64,000 nucleotides of DNA from Acidimicrobiales bacterium (lineage in GTDB: Bacteria > Actinomycetota > Acidimicrobiia > Acidimicrobiales > Acidimicrobilacustridaceae): NCBI GenBank assembly GCA_025456085.1, contig JALOLF010000012.1, forward strand, positions 29,976 through 93,975. The letters run 5' to 3'. Made by a program: the position numbers and the translations under genes. Position 1 is the first letter of the stretch; the number at the start of each line of letters is the position of its first letter. The notes below the pieces were generated by a model. The model worked only from the letters and a program-made list of their open reading frames with translations, made no database searches and was not told the DNA's origin. Shown here one piece after another: positions 36,940 to 50,145 of this stretch.

Positions 36940-38365
36940 CGGGCAGATCGCCCAGCACCACCTGCTCGCTCTCGCCCACCGCCACCGTGACGGTGGTCTT
37001 GTCGTTCGTGGCCGGGTTGGTGACCTCGAACTCGATGGGCAGGTCGCCGCTGGTGTTCGACAGGGTCACGGTGACGACGCCGTCACCCTCCACGCAGACC
37101 TGGCTCACCGAGACCGAGCCCACGCCGGGCCGGTCGCAGGAGACCGTGATGGTCTGGTCGAAGTTCTGCGTACCGCTGCGGATCTCCACGGTGTGGGTGC
37201 CGTCGGGCAGATCGCCCAGCACCACCGTCTTGGTCTGGCCCACCGCCACCTGGTGGTTGGTGGTCTGGCCGGTGGCCGGGTTCCGCACCGAGAAGGTGAC
37301 CGGCAGATCACCGCCGGTGTTGCGCAGGGTGACCGTGGCGACGCCGTCGCCCTCGACGCACTCGAGCGACACGGTGGCCTCGGGCACGCCGGGCCGGTCG
37401 CAGGTCACCTGGACCGTCTGGGCGTACGAGGTGTTGCCGGCGCTCACCGGGATCGTGTGCTCGCCGTCGGCGAAGCCGGTCAGCGTCACGGTCTTGGTCT
37501 CGCCCACCGCGACCTGGACCTGCTGGGCCTGGTTCGTGCGGGGGTCGGTCACCGTGAAGGTCACCGGGAGGTAGCCGGCGGTGTTCTTCAGCGTGATGGT
37601 GACGTCGCCGTTGCCGTTGGCGCAGGCCACGGCGCTGGAGACCTGCGGCGTGCCCTGGCAGCCGGTGGGTACCGGCACGGACAGGTACGTCCCCACACCC
37701 TGACCCCAGTTGCCGTTGGGGGCCGGGTCACCGGGCTTGAGGAAGTTGTTGGCCGACTTCACCCAGACCTTCACGATCGGGTTCGCCGGGTCGTTGGGGA
37801 ACGTGTAGGTGAGACCGCTGAGGCCGTCGAACTTGCCTTCGGCGCCGTTCTGGGCCTGCCACACGATGTTGGAGATGTCCTTCGTGGACGTCACCGTGAC
37901 GGTCGTGCAGGTGGCGCTGACGCCGACCTCCGGCGTCGGGCAGTTCGTGGGCAACGAGACCGTGGTCGAGCGGGCGGAACCGATGCCCGCCCCGTTGGCC
38001 CAGTTCTGCTGCTCCTGGACGTAGAGCACGAGTGACGTCGCCCCGGCGTCCGGCCAGGTGAACGAGCCATCGAACTGGTAGCCGTTGGCCTTGTTGAAGG
38101 ACCCGGTCGCCACGTCGACGGCGGAGCCGCCGCCGATGCGGTACCAGACCTTCACGGATCCGTTGGTGCGCTCCGCCTCTGTCGAGCCGTTCCACGCTTC
38201 GGCAGTCCAGGTGACGAGTCCGTCACAGTCGGCCGACCCGGAGATCTCCGAGTGATGGGCCGACGCACTGCCGGTGAAGACGAGGAACGTCCCGAAGAGC
38301 GCGAGCAGCGCGCTCACCGCGAGGAGCACGCGTCGAGTTGGACTGCTCTTCAGTGTTACCGCCAT
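36884..38365 (-). CDS. N-terminal part of LPVTG surface protein with repeats
   Basis: 493 codons before the frame is lost. Residues 1-36 are a signal peptide ending at GSASA. Residues about 40-240 are a Cys-poor, beta-rich region (DCDGLVTWTAEAWNGS, VWYRIGGGSAV). From about 245 come repeats of about 85 residues with the pattern C...VTLxNTxGDLPVxFxVTxPxT, then VAVGxxxTVxLxxLxDGxHT, then TVxCDRPGV. Repeats 1, 2 and half of 3 are here; the rest follow in the 35872-36939 frame. The last residues (GAGRSARRHPHH...) are out of frame. Cell-wall-anchored adhesin-like or structural protein by architecture; function unknown. Confidence 0.85.
   Translation of the reverse strand: MAVTLKSSPTRRVLLAVSALLALFGTFLVFTGSASAHHSEISGSADCDGLVTWTAEAWNGSTEAERTNGSVKVWYRIGGGSAVDVATGSFNKANGYQFDGSFTWPDAGATSLVLYVQEQQNWANGAGIGSARSTTVSLPTNCPTPEVGVSATCTTVTVTSTKDISNIVWQAQNGAEGKFDGLSGLTYTFPNDPANPIVKVWVKSANNFLKPGDPAPNGNWGQGVGTYLSVPVPTGCQGTPQVSSAVACANGNGDVTITLKNTAGYLPVTFTVTDPRTNQAQQVQVAVGETKTVTLTGFADGEHTIPVSAGNTSYAQTVQVTCDRPGVPEATVSLECVEGDGVATVTLRNTGGDLPVTFSVRNPATGQTTNHQVAVGQTKTVVLGDLPDGTHTVEIRSGTQNFDQTITVSCDRPGVGSVSVSQVCVEGDGVVTVTLSNTSGDLPIEFEVTNPATNDKTTVTVAVGESEQVVLGDLPGAGRSARRHPHHRHHRRR
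36922..36959 (-). repeat. 19-bp exact tandem duplication causing a frameshift
   Basis: Two adjacent copies of GGGCAGATCGCCCAGCACC (36922-36940 and 36941-36959). The equivalent place in the preceding repeat (near 37207) has one copy. Nineteen is not a multiple of three, so the second copy shifts the frame; removing one joins the two halves exactly. Confidence 0.92.
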
Positions 38366-38411
38366 GGATGGGCCTCCGAATCAACCGCCACGCCGATCCG
38401 GCTGGCGCACC

Positions 38412-38534
38412 GGCGGCGTCTCCCTCAGGAATGGCAGGGTCGGGTTCGCTCTCGCTCCCTACGGGCGCAGCGACCAACTTCAGCCCGTAGCTCACAGCAT
38501 CCCAGCCGACGACCACGCTCCGAAGCGGGCCGCC
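38412..38534 (-). promoter_or_regulatory. Structured 5' leader, candidate c-di-AMP (ydaO-type) riboswitch
   Basis: About 123 nt on the minus strand, ending 46 nt before the surface-protein ATG. The outer ends pair (GGCGGC at 38534-38529 with GCCGCC at 38417-38412). Inside are GGGCTGAAG and GTAGGGAGC...GCGAACCCGAC, which resemble the GGGGTGAAT and GAACCCG(A/T)C blocks of the ydaO aptamer, but the usual AGCTAAC that follows is not matched. Riboswitches of this class often precede cell-wall protein genes in actinomycetes. The structure is likely real; the ligand class is a guess. Confidence 0.4.
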
Positions 38535-38655
38535 ACGGGCAAGGTAACACTCAGCGTGAGGGAAACGAAACCCTTGACTTTGACGAAGATCCGTGAAAGT
38601 GGCTCCAGAAGGGGGAAGTGTCGACGGAACGCACGTGACCAACCACTCTGAGTGG

Positions 38656-41142
<2,487 letters not shown>

Positions 41143-41225
41143 GGTGTCGGGGAGTCCTCCGGTGGAGCGGTTCGGTGGGTGGGCGATCAGGTCGTCAGGT
41201 GCCTACGACAACCCTACCCAGGAAA

Positions 41226-41246
41226 CTTGATACTGTCGCTATCAAC
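41226..41246. promoter_or_regulatory. HAIR operator (HspR site) upstream of clpB
   Basis: CTTGATA, 7 bp, TATCAAC: near-perfect inverted arms in the CTTGAGT-N7-ACTCAAG layout. hspR is in the window. It lies between divergent clpB and the transporter operon. Confidence 0.75.
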
Positions 41247-41358
41247 TTCAGGAGACGGGCGCGCATTCCCGCGCCGAGGGCCGATCGCCGCCCCGTGGCC
41301 CGAGACCCGTCGCCCGAGGCCCGCGCCACGGTCCCCGCTGGCCACCGGGCCGCGCCGC

Positions 41359-41364
41359 TAGGCT
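41359..41364 (+). promoter_or_regulatory. Candidate -10 box of the osmoprotectant transporter operon
   Basis: TAGGCT, 7 nt before the GTG at 41372. Confidence 0.4.
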
Positions 41365-41371
41365 CCCCCCG

Positions 41372-42475
41372 GTGGGGGGGACGCCGGCCATCCGACTCGT
41401 CGGCGTGCACAAGGAGTTCCCCGGCGCCCGCCGGCCGGCCGTGACGGCGTTGACCATCGACGTGCCCGAAGGCACCGTCACCGTGCTGGTCGGGCCGTCG
41501 GGCTGCGGCAAGACCACCACCCTCAAGATGATCAACCGGCTCATCGAGCCCACGGGTGGCCACATCGAGGTCGAGGGCGTCGACGTCATGGAGCAGCCCC
41601 GGCACGAGCTGCGACGCCGGATCGGCTACGTCATCCAACAGGCCGGCCTGTTCCCCCACCGCACCATCGCCGCCAACATCGCCACCGTCCCGCGTTTGCT
41701 CGGCTGGGACAAGCGCCGGATCGCGGCCCGAGTCGGGGAGTTGGCGGAGCTGGTGGGCCTCGACCCCGAGCTGCTCGACCGATACCCCTCGGCGCTGTCG
41801 GGCGGTCAGCAACAGCGCGTCGGCGTCGCCCGGGCCTTGGCGGCCGATCCTCCGGTGCTGTTGATGGACGAGCCCTACAGCGCGGTCGATCCCATCGTGC
41901 GCGCCCATCTCCAGGACGAGCTGCTGGCCCTCCAGGACCGGGTGCACAAGACGATCGTGCTGGTGACCCACGACATCGACGAGGCCATCAAGCTCGGGGA
42001 CCGCATCGCGCTGCTCAACGTGGGCGGCGTGCTCGAGCAGTACGACACCCCCGAGGCCGTCCTGCGCGACCCGGCGTCACCGTTCGTGGAGCGCTTCCTC
42101 GGCGCCGAGCGCGGGCTCAAGCGCATGGCCCTGCGACGGGTCGCCGACGTGGGTCTGTCCGCCGGCTGCGTGGTCGCCCCGTCGGCGACGAGCGTCGAGG
42201 CAGCCGCGGTCATGGACCGCTACGGCGTCGACTGGGTGGGCGTGCTCGACCGCAACGAGCTGCGCGGCTGGGTGTGGCGCCACGACCTGGGCGACGGCGG
42301 GTTGGACGGGGCACCGTGCCACCCGTTCCGGGCCACCGTGCGGCCCGACACCGCGTTGCGCGAGGCGCTCGACATCCTCGTGACGTCCCAGACCCGGGTG
42401 GCGGTGGTGCTCGACGACGACGGCGCCTACCTCGGCATGCTCACCATCGACCAGATCAGCGAGGGTGTGCGGTGA
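41372..42475 (+). CDS. Osmoprotectant ABC transporter, ATP-binding protein with CBS domains
   Basis: 367 aa of the OpuCA/ProV type. Walker A VGPSGCGKTTTLKMI, signature ALSGGQQQRVGVARAL, Walker B VLLMDEPYSAVD with the switch His in VTHDIDEA; Met-Ile-Asn-Arg (KMINRLIEPTGGHI) is typical of glycine-betaine/choline importers. C-terminal about 120 residues resemble a CBS pair, which senses ionic strength in OpuA-like systems. The stop overlaps the GTG of the first permease (GTGA). Confidence 0.93.
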   Translation: MGGTPAIRLVGVHKEFPGARRPAVTALTIDVPEGTVTVLVGPSGCGKTTTLKMINRLIEPTGGHIEVEGVDVMEQPRHELRRRIGYVIQQAGLFPHRTIAANIATVPRLLGWDKRRIAARVGELAELVGLDPELLDRYPSALSGGQQQRVGVARALAADPPVLLMDEPYSAVDPIVRAHLQDELLALQDRVHKTIVLVTHDIDEAIKLGDRIALLNVGGVLEQYDTPEAVLRDPASPFVERFLGAERGLKRMALRRVADVGLSAGCVVAPSATSVEAAAVMDRYGVDWVGVLDRNELRGWVWRHDLGDGGLDGAPCHPFRATVRPDTALREALDILVTSQTRVAVVLDDDGAYLGMLTIDQISEGVR

Positions 42476-43164
42476 GCCTCGCGTGGGCGGTGCTCGCTGC
42501 CAACGGCCCCGACTCCTTCGTGTGGTGGGAGTGGATCGGCCGCAACCTCGACGAGATCCGGGAGCGCACCGTCGAGCACCTCCAGCTCACCGCGGTGGCG
42601 CTGGGCGTGGGGCTCGTGCTGTCGGTGCTGCTGTCGGCCATCGCCCTGCGCTGGCGACGCACGTACACCCCCATCACGTGGGTCACCGGCCTGCTCTACG
42701 CCATCCCCAGCGTCGCCCTGTTCGCCTTCCTGGTACCGGTGACGGGCCTGGGTTTCGTCACCGCCGAGATCGGCCTCGTCAGCTACACGTTGCTCATCCT
42801 GGTGCGCAACATCGTCGCCGGCGTCGACGGCGTGCCCGCCGCCGTCGTCGAGGCGGCGGACGGCATGGGCTACACGCCGGCCCGGCGTTTCGTCGACGTG
42901 GACCTTCGCCTGGCCACCCCGGCCATCATCGCCGGACTGCGCATCGCCTCGGTCACCATCGTCGGGCTCGTGACCGTCACCGCGCTGGTGGGCTCGGGAG
43001 GCTACGGGGCGCTGATCCTGGACGGGCTCAGCCGCGACTTCTCCACGCCCATCGTCGTCGGCGCCACGCTGTCCATCGCCCTGGCCGTGGTGCTCGACCT
43101 GGCCCTGCTCGGGCTCCAGCACGTCCTGACCCCGTGGACCCGGCACCGGGAGCGCCCGGCGTGA
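42472..43164 (+). CDS. Osmoprotectant ABC transporter permease (first)
   Basis: 230 aa, five or six membrane segments. The permease loop EAADGMGYTPARRFVDVDLRLATPAIIAGLR is the EAA motif that contacts the ATPase. OpuCB/OpuCD-like (YAIPSVALFAFLVPVTGLGF matches the family). Joined to neighbours on both sides by GTGA overlaps. Confidence 0.92.
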   Translation: MSLAWAVLAANGPDSFVWWEWIGRNLDEIRERTVEHLQLTAVALGVGLVLSVLLSAIALRWRRTYTPITWVTGLLYAIPSVALFAFLVPVTGLGFVTAEIGLVSYTLLILVRNIVAGVDGVPAAVVEAADGMGYTPARRFVDVDLRLATPAIIAGLRIASVTIVGLVTVTALVGSGGYGALILDGLSRDFSTPIVVGATLSIALAVVLDLALLGLQHVLTPWTRHRERPA

Positions 43165-43904
43165 GCGCCATCGGCGAGGCCTGGAGCTACGTGACGACGG
43201 GCGCCAACTGGACCGGCGACGACGGGATCCTGGTCCTGACCTGGAACCACCTGCGGCTCTCGGCCTTCGCCACGGTGAGCGCCGCCGTGGTCGCGGTCCC
43301 GGCCGGGGTGCTCATCGGACACCGACGCCGGGGAGGGGCGCTGGCCGCCTCGGTCGTCAACATCGGCCGGGCCCTGCCTTCCTTCGCCGTGCTCGTGCTG
43401 GCCTTCGGTGTCTTCAGCCAATGGGGCAGGGGACTCACCATCTGGCCCACCTACGTGGCACTCGTGCTGCTGGCCATCCCCCCCATGTTCACCAACACCC
43501 TGACCGGGGTGCAGGAGGTGCCGGCCGAGGTGCGCGAGGCCGCCACCGGCATGGGGATGCGTGCCCGACAGCTCCTGTGGCGGGTGGAGACCCCCGTCGC
43601 CCTCCCGCTCATCCTGACGGGGTTGCGGGTCTCGGCCGTGCAGGTCGTGGCCACCGCGACGCTGGGTGCCTGGGTCGGCTACCAGTGCCTGGGTACGCTC
43701 ATCTACGAGGGGTTCGCACAACAGGACGACGCGAAGATCCTCACGGGCGCGACGCTCGTGGCGCTACTGACCATCCTGGTCGACACCGCCTTCTCGTTCC
43801 TCGAGCGGGCGGTCACGCCGTGGACCAGGCCGCAGCGAGGCAGAGCGGCGCGGCCGACGGTGCGAGAGCTCGAGCCGGACCGACCGGCTCCGGCGACGGG
43901 GTAG
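43161..43904 (+). CDS. Osmoprotectant ABC transporter permease (second)
   Basis: 247 aa, second permease of the same heteromeric importer. EAA motif REAATGMGMRARQLLWRVETP; IGRALPSFAVLVLAFGVFS and TNTLTGVQEVPAEV match the OpuC-type family. GTG overlaps the stop of the first permease. A 30-bp gap precedes the binding-protein gene. The C-terminus has an extra charged tail. Confidence 0.92.
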   Translation: MSAIGEAWSYVTTGANWTGDDGILVLTWNHLRLSAFATVSAAVVAVPAGVLIGHRRRGGALAASVVNIGRALPSFAVLVLAFGVFSQWGRGLTIWPTYVALVLLAIPPMFTNTLTGVQEVPAEVREAATGMGMRARQLLWRVETPVALPLILTGLRVSAVQVVATATLGAWVGYQCLGTLIYEGFAQQDDAKILTGATLVALLTILVDTAFSFLERAVTPWTRPQRGRAARPTVRELEPDRPAPATG

Positions 43905-43933
43905 GGCGGCTCGACCGCTCGGAAAGGGAACGT

Positions 43934-44899
43934 ATGAAGAAGCACACCCGCTGGATGGTCGCCCTGTTGGCGGTCACGCTGTTCTTCGCCGCTGCGTGCA
44001 GCGACGACGACGACGAGACGAGCACCGGGGGCGGCGGGACCTCGACGACGGAGGCCGGCAGCGAGGCCGCTGCGAAGGAGGGACCGACGATCGTGATCGG
44101 CGCCCAGGACTTCGGCGAGTCCGCCATCCTGGCCGAGATCTACGGCCAGGGTCTGGCCGCCCAGGGCTACAGCGTCGAGCAGCAGACGCTCGGCGGGTTC
44201 CGCGACATCCAGATGGCGGCGTTCGAGTCCGGCGACATCAACTTCGCGCCCGAGTACGCGGCGTCGATGCTCGAGTTCCTCAACGACAAGGCCGGCGAGG
44301 CCACGGGCGACGTCGACGAGACCGTCACCGCCCTGCAGGGCTACCTCGACGAGCTCGGTCTGGTCGCGCTCACCCCGGCGCCCGGCGTCGACACCAACGG
44401 CTTCGTCGTCACCCAGGAGACCGCCGACGAGCTGGGCCTGGCGACGCTCAGCGACCTGGCCGCCAACGGTTCCGACCTGACGCTGGGCGCGCCGGCCGAC
44501 TGCGAGACCAACCCGTTCTGCCTGCCGGGCCTGCAGGAGGTCTACGGCCTCGACCTCTCGGGCAGCTTCGTGGGTCTCGACACCGGCGTGGTCGCCACCG
44601 CCCTCGAGAACGGCGAGGTCGACGTGGCGGTGCTGTTCACCACCGACGGCCGCATCTCGGAGAAGGGCTTCGTGCTCCTCGAGGACGACCAGGGCATGCT
44701 GGCCGCCGACAACATCGTCCCGGTGACCACCACCGAGGTGGCCGACGCCTACGGCCAGGAGATGGTCGACCTGGTCGACTCGATCAGCGCCAAGCTCGAC
44801 ACCGCCACGCTGACCGCGTTGAACAAGCGCTACGACATCGACAAGGAGAGCGCCGAGGACATCGCCCAGGCCTGGTTGCAGGAGAACGGCTTCCTGTAG
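43934..44899 (+). CDS. Osmoprotectant ABC transporter substrate-binding lipoprotein
   Basis: 321 aa of the OpuCC/OsmX (OpuAC-type) family. Signal peptide with lipobox ending at Cys22 (FFAAACSDDDD), a low-complexity Ser/Thr/Gly linker to residue 50, then the binding domain (IVIGAQDFGESAILAEIYGQ, GDINFAPEYAASM, GAPADCETNPFC, FTTDGRI). The ligand is probably betaine, choline or a related compound; the aromatic cage is not obvious by eye. Last gene of the operon, followed by a strong shared terminator. Confidence 0.92.
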   Translation: MKKHTRWMVALLAVTLFFAAACSDDDDETSTGGGGTSTTEAGSEAAAKEGPTIVIGAQDFGESAILAEIYGQGLAAQGYSVEQQTLGGFRDIQMAAFESGDINFAPEYAASMLEFLNDKAGEATGDVDETVTALQGYLDELGLVALTPAPGVDTNGFVVTQETADELGLATLSDLAANGSDLTLGAPADCETNPFCLPGLQEVYGLDLSGSFVGLDTGVVATALENGEVDVAVLFTTDGRISEKGFVLLEDDQGMLAADNIVPVTTTEVADAYGQEMVDLVDSISAKLDTATLTALNKRYDIDKESAEDIAQAWLQENGFL

Positions 44900-44942
44900 G
44901 CCGACGCGTCGACGGCGCCCGCGGCGACGACGAGGAGAAGGA

Positions 44943-44970
44943 TCGGGGCCGGCCGCGAGGCCGGCCCCGA
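44943..44970. terminator. Bidirectional hairpin between transporter and hspR
   Basis: Perfect 12-bp stem TCGGGGCCGGCC/GGCCGGCCCCGA with a GCGA loop, between two convergent genes. No long T-run. Confidence 0.65.
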
Positions 44971-44996
44971 CGCGTGACCGATCGGCCCGTCGCCGC

Positions 44997-45389
44997 TCAG
45001 TCCCGCTCGAAGATGGCCCGCTGGTGCCCGTACACCAGCACGGCCTGGTTCACCGGGACGAGGTCGCGGCGGTACTGGCGTCGGGTCTCCTCCACGGCCT
45101 GGCGGGTGTGGTGGCGCAGGTCCTCGACCTCCGCCCGCAGCCGCTCCACCTCGCCCTCGAGCTCCAGCACCCGCTTGACACCCGCCAGGTTGAGCCCTTC
45201 GTCGGTCAGCTCCTGGATGCGCCGCAGCAGCGAGATGTCGTCGTCGCTGTAGCGACGGCTGCCGCCCTGCGTGCGGGCCGGTTCCAGCAGACCCTTGCGC
45301 TCGTAGATGCGCAGGGTCTGCGGGTGCATGCCCGCCAGCTCGGCAGCCACGGAGATCACGTAGACGGCCCGACGTCGGCGTTCGCTCAT
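44997..45389 (-). CDS. hspR: Heat-shock repressor HspR (MerR family)
   Basis: 130 aa. MerR-type helix-turn-helix at residues about 10-55 (VISVAAELAGMHPQTLRIYERKG, with SRRYSDDDI), followed by a coiled coil (ELEGEVERLRAEVEDLRHH). HspR binds HAIR sites with DnaK as corepressor and holds back dnaK and clpB. Its ATG overlaps the dnaJ stop (ATGA), so it is made with the operon that it controls. HAIR-like sites are seen before clpB and dnaK. Confidence 0.94.
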   Translation of the reverse strand: MSERRRRAVYVISVAAELAGMHPQTLRIYERKGLLEPARTQGGSRRYSDDDISLLRRIQELTDEGLNLAGVKRVLELEGEVERLRAEVEDLRHHTRQAVEETRRQYRRDLVPVNQAVLVYGHQRAIFERD

Positions 45390-46543
45390 GACTGGATCCC
45401 CAACGAGGCACGCGGTGATTCGGGTGACGCGGCCGCGAACGCCTCGATGGCGTCGCGTTGCTCGGGTGTCAGGCTGGACGGCACGACGACCTTGACCGTG
45501 ACGAGCAGGTCACCGGTGCCCTTGCGGTCCTTGATGCCGCGACCCTTCACCCGCAGCACCTTGCCCGATCCCGTGCCGGCCGGCAGGCGCAGCGTCACCG
45601 CCTCGCCGTCGAGCGTCGGCACCGTGAGCTGGTCGGTGCCGAGCGCCGCCTCGGGGAACGTCACCGGAACCGTGAGCCGCAGGTTGCGTCCGTCCCGGGT
45701 GAACAACGGATCGGGCTCGATGGCGACCTTCACGTACAGGTCGCCGGCCGGGCCACCGTTGCGGCCGGGAGCACCGCGGCCCTTCAGCTTGATCTTCTGG
45801 CCGTCGTCGACGCCGGCCGGGATGCGGACCTTGACCGCACGCGGCCGGTGCTCGGTGCCGGTGCCGTCGCAGGTGGGGCAGGGGTCGGTGACGTGCATGC
45901 CACGCCCGGCACAGGCCTGGCACGGCGCGCTGAACGAGAAGAGGCCCTGGTTCTCGTCGAGCACGCCACGACCGTGGCAGGTCTGGCAGATGGTGGGAGC
46001 GCTGCCGGGGCGCGAGCCCGTGCCGTTGCAGTTCGAGCAGGAGGCCTCGCTGGTCAGGTGCAGGGTGGTGGTGATGCCCCGCACCGCGTCGCGGAACTCC
46101 ATGCGCAGCTCGGCCTCGAGATCGGCGCCGCGGTGGGGACCGGTGCCTCGCGGGCCGCTTCGTGGCGCGCCGCGACGACCCCCACGACCGAACAAACCTC
46201 CGAACAGGTCGCCCAGGTCACCCAGGTCGCTGGCGTCGAAGCTGAACCCACCCGAGCCGCCGCCGAAGGGTCCGCCCTGGCCGCCGAAGCCCACGCCGCC
46301 GAGGGGGCCGAGCTTGCGGACCTCGTCGTACTCCTTGCGCTTGGCCTCGTCGCCCAGCACCTCGTACGCCGCCGAGACGTCCTTGAAGCGGTCCTCGGCC
46401 GAGGCGTCGCCCGGGTTCGCGTCGGGGTGCAGCTCACGGGCGAGCTTGCGGTAGGCGCGGGTGATCTCCTTGGCCGTGGCCGTCTCGGAGACCCCGAGCA
46501 CCTTGTAGTAGTCCTTCTCGAACCACTCCGGCTGGGGTGTCAC
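45386..46543 (-). CDS. dnaJ: Chaperone DnaJ
   Basis: 385 aa. J domain at 8-75 with HPD (ARELHPDANPGD), a Gly/Phe-rich stretch near 80-125, four CxxCxGxG zinc motifs (CSNCNGTG, CQTCHGRG, CQACAGRG, CPTCDGTG) and C-terminal substrate-binding domains. Stimulates DnaK ATPase. Third gene of the dnaK operon, 75 bp after grpE. Confidence 0.96.
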   Translation of the reverse strand: MTPQPEWFEKDYYKVLGVSETATAKEITRAYRKLARELHPDANPGDASAEDRFKDVSAAYEVLGDEAKRKEYDEVRKLGPLGGVGFGGQGGPFGGGSGGFSFDASDLGDLGDLFGGLFGRGGRRGAPRSGPRGTGPHRGADLEAELRMEFRDAVRGITTTLHLTSEASCSNCNGTGSRPGSAPTICQTCHGRGVLDENQGLFSFSAPCQACAGRGMHVTDPCPTCDGTGTEHRPRAVKVRIPAGVDDGQKIKLKGRGAPGRNGGPAGDLYVKVAIEPDPLFTRDGRNLRLTVPVTFPEAALGTDQLTVPTLDGEAVTLRLPAGTGSGKVLRVKGRGIKDRKGTGDLLVTVKVVVPSSLTPEQRDAIEAFAAASPESPRASLGIQS

Positions 46544-46618
46544 CCGAGCTCACCTCCCTCCCGATCGGCTCGCACCCGAGCGTCGCCGTACCCGGCACCA
46601 CGCTGGTCCACGCGCCGC

Positions 46619-47229
46619 TCAGCCCTTCACCTTCACCATGGCAGGCCGCAGGACGTAGCCCTTCCACAGGTAGCCCGACCGCAGGATCTCCGCGACGACC
46701 TCCTCGCCGCCGTCGCCGGGCTCGTGCAGCACCGCCTCGTGGAAGGTGGGGTCGAACGGTGTGCCCACGGCCGCCATGGGCTCGAGCCCTTCGCGTCCCA
46801 GCGCCTCGACGAGCGACCGGAAGATGGGCTCGACATCGGTGGCGCCCTGCGCGAGCGCCGCTTCGCAGGCGTCCAGGACCGGCAGCAGCGCGTTCACGAG
46901 CTGCTCGGCGGCGCGGGCCACCATCAGGGACTGATCCTTGGCGACGCGCTTCTTGTAGTTGTCGAAGTCGGCCTTGATCCGCAGGAGGGCGTCGCGGAAC
47001 TCGTCGCGCTCGGCCGCCAGCTCGGAACGGCCGAGCGTGCCGTCCACGAAGCGCTCCTCGTCGTCGGCCACCTCGTCGGCGGCGTGGTGCACGGCCTCCT
47101 CGACGATCACCTCGTCGAGGTCGCTGAGCTCGCCCGCGACCTCGGGCAGGTCCTCTTCGGGGTCGGCGGAGCCGGAGGCAGCAGCCCCCGGCTCCGCACG
47201 TCCGTCAGCGTTCGCAGCGGGGTCGGACA

Positions 47230-47230
<1 letters not shown>
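46619..47230 (-). CDS. grpE: Nucleotide exchange factor GrpE
   Basis: 203 aa from the ATG at 47230, which shares one base with the dnaK stop (TGATG). Long acidic N-terminal tail, then the coiled coil (about 70-115, ADFDNYKKRVAKDQSLMVARA) and the beta domain (FDPTFHEAVLHEPGD, ILRSGYLWKGYVLRPAMVKV). Releases ADP from DnaK. Confidence 0.95.
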
Positions 47231-49095
<1,865 letters not shown>

Positions 49096-49200
49096 GGGTG
49101 CTTTCTCCTGTTTCGGGTGAACCGTGTGAGCCGCCGAGACCGGCTCCGACCTCTCGGAACCGACGCATCGGCCGCTTCATTTCAGATCTCAGTGCTGACA

Positions 49201-49230
49201 AGCCTAAAAGTTGAGCGCGTGTTTGACAAC
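49201..49230 (-). promoter_or_regulatory. dnaK promoter with overlapping degenerate HAIR
   Basis: On minus: -35 TTGTCA (49229-49224), 17 bp, -10 TAGGCT (49206-49201). GTTGAGC-N7-TGACAAC (49210-49230) has the HAIR spacing and covers the -35, but the arms match only partly. Confidence 0.55.
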
Positions 49231-49325
49231 TTCGTCGCCGAGGGAAGCCTCCACCCGGTCGGAGGCCGCCGACCGGCCCGCGCAGAGGGGTCCTGTGACC
49301 CTGGGGGCAGGGCGAGCGCCTTCGA

Positions 49326-49331
49326 TACTGT
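49326..49331 (+). promoter_or_regulatory. Candidate -10 box of gpmA (leaderless)
   Basis: TACTGT, 6 nt before the ATG at 49338. Confidence 0.45.
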
Positions 49332-49337
49332 CCGGGC

Positions 49338-50105
49338 ATGACCTACACCCTCGTGCTGCTCCGCCACGGCGAGAGCGTCTGGAACAAGGAGAACCTGTTC
49401 ACCGGCTGGCACGACCCCGACCTGACCGTGCTCGGCCGCGAGCAGGCCCGACAGGCCGGCCGCGACCTCGCCGCGGCCGGGGTCACGCCCGAGGTGTTGC
49501 ACACCTCCCTGCTCACCAGGGCGATCCGCACCGCCCAGATGGCCCTCGACGAGATGGGGCTCCTCTGGCTCCCGGTCCGGCGCTCGTGGCGGCTGAACGA
49601 ACGGCACTACGGCGCCCTCGAGAGCCTCGACAAGAAGGCCACGTCCGACAAGTACGGCCTCGACCAGGTGAAGATCTGGCGGCGCAGCTACGACGTCCCA
49701 CCACCGCCGCTCGAGCTCGACGACGAGCGACACCCGCGCTTCGACGCCCGGTACGCCGGCCTGCCCCCCGATCTGCTGCCGGCATCGGAGTGCCTGAAGG
49801 ACGTCGTGTCCCGGATGCTCCCGTACTGGTACGACGACCTGGTGCCCGACCTGGCCGCAGGCCGGACCGTGCTGGTCGCCGCCCACGGCAACAGCCTGCG
49901 CGCCCTCGTCATGCACCTCGACGGCATCTCCGAACAGGACATCCCCGGCCTCAACCTGCCGACCGGCGTGCCCATCCGCTACGAGCTCGGTGAGGACTTC
50001 ATGCCCCTCGAGCACAAGTCGGCCGACGAGCTCCCCGACCGCTACCTGGGCGACGTGGAGGCGGCCAAGGCCGCGGCCGAAGCGGTCGCCAGGCAGGCCG
50101 GCTGA
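49338..50105 (+). CDS. gpmA: 2,3-bisphosphoglycerate-dependent phosphoglycerate mutase
   Basis: 255 aa. Interconverts 3- and 2-phosphoglycerate. Phospho-His in [18 protein letters not shown] near residue 10, [25 protein letters not shown], and the second His in [12 protein letters not shown]. The variant ALESLDKK (usually ALQGLNKA) keeps the overall pattern. Stands alone, divergent from dnaK and convergent with the winged-helix gene. Confidence 0.95.
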   Translation: MTYTLVLLRHGESVWNKENLFTGWHDPDLTVLGREQARQAGRDLAAAGVTPEVLHTSLLTRAIRTAQMALDEMGLLWLPVRRSWRLNERHYGALESLDKKATSDKYGLDQVKIWRRSYDVPPPPLELDDERHPRFDARYAGLPPDLLPASECLKDVVSRMLPYWYDDLVPDLAAGRTVLVAAHGNSLRALVMHLDGISEQDIPGLNLPTGVPIRYELGEDFMPLEHKSADELPDRYLGDVEAAKAAAEAVARQAG

Positions 50106-50120
50106 GCAACGGGAACCGGA

Positions 50121-50137
50121 GCGGCGCCTCGCGCCGC
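50121..50137. terminator. Short hairpin between gpmA and winged-helix gene
   Basis: 7-bp stem GCGGCGC/GCGCCGC with a CTC loop in the 40 bp between two convergent stops. Confidence 0.4.
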
Positions 50138-50145
50138 GGACGTGC

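Noticed and set aside
35872..38365. Periodic near-identical DNA blocks that might suggest CRISPR
   Set aside because: Period is about 260 bp, repeats are degenerate and in coding phase; they encode protein repeats.
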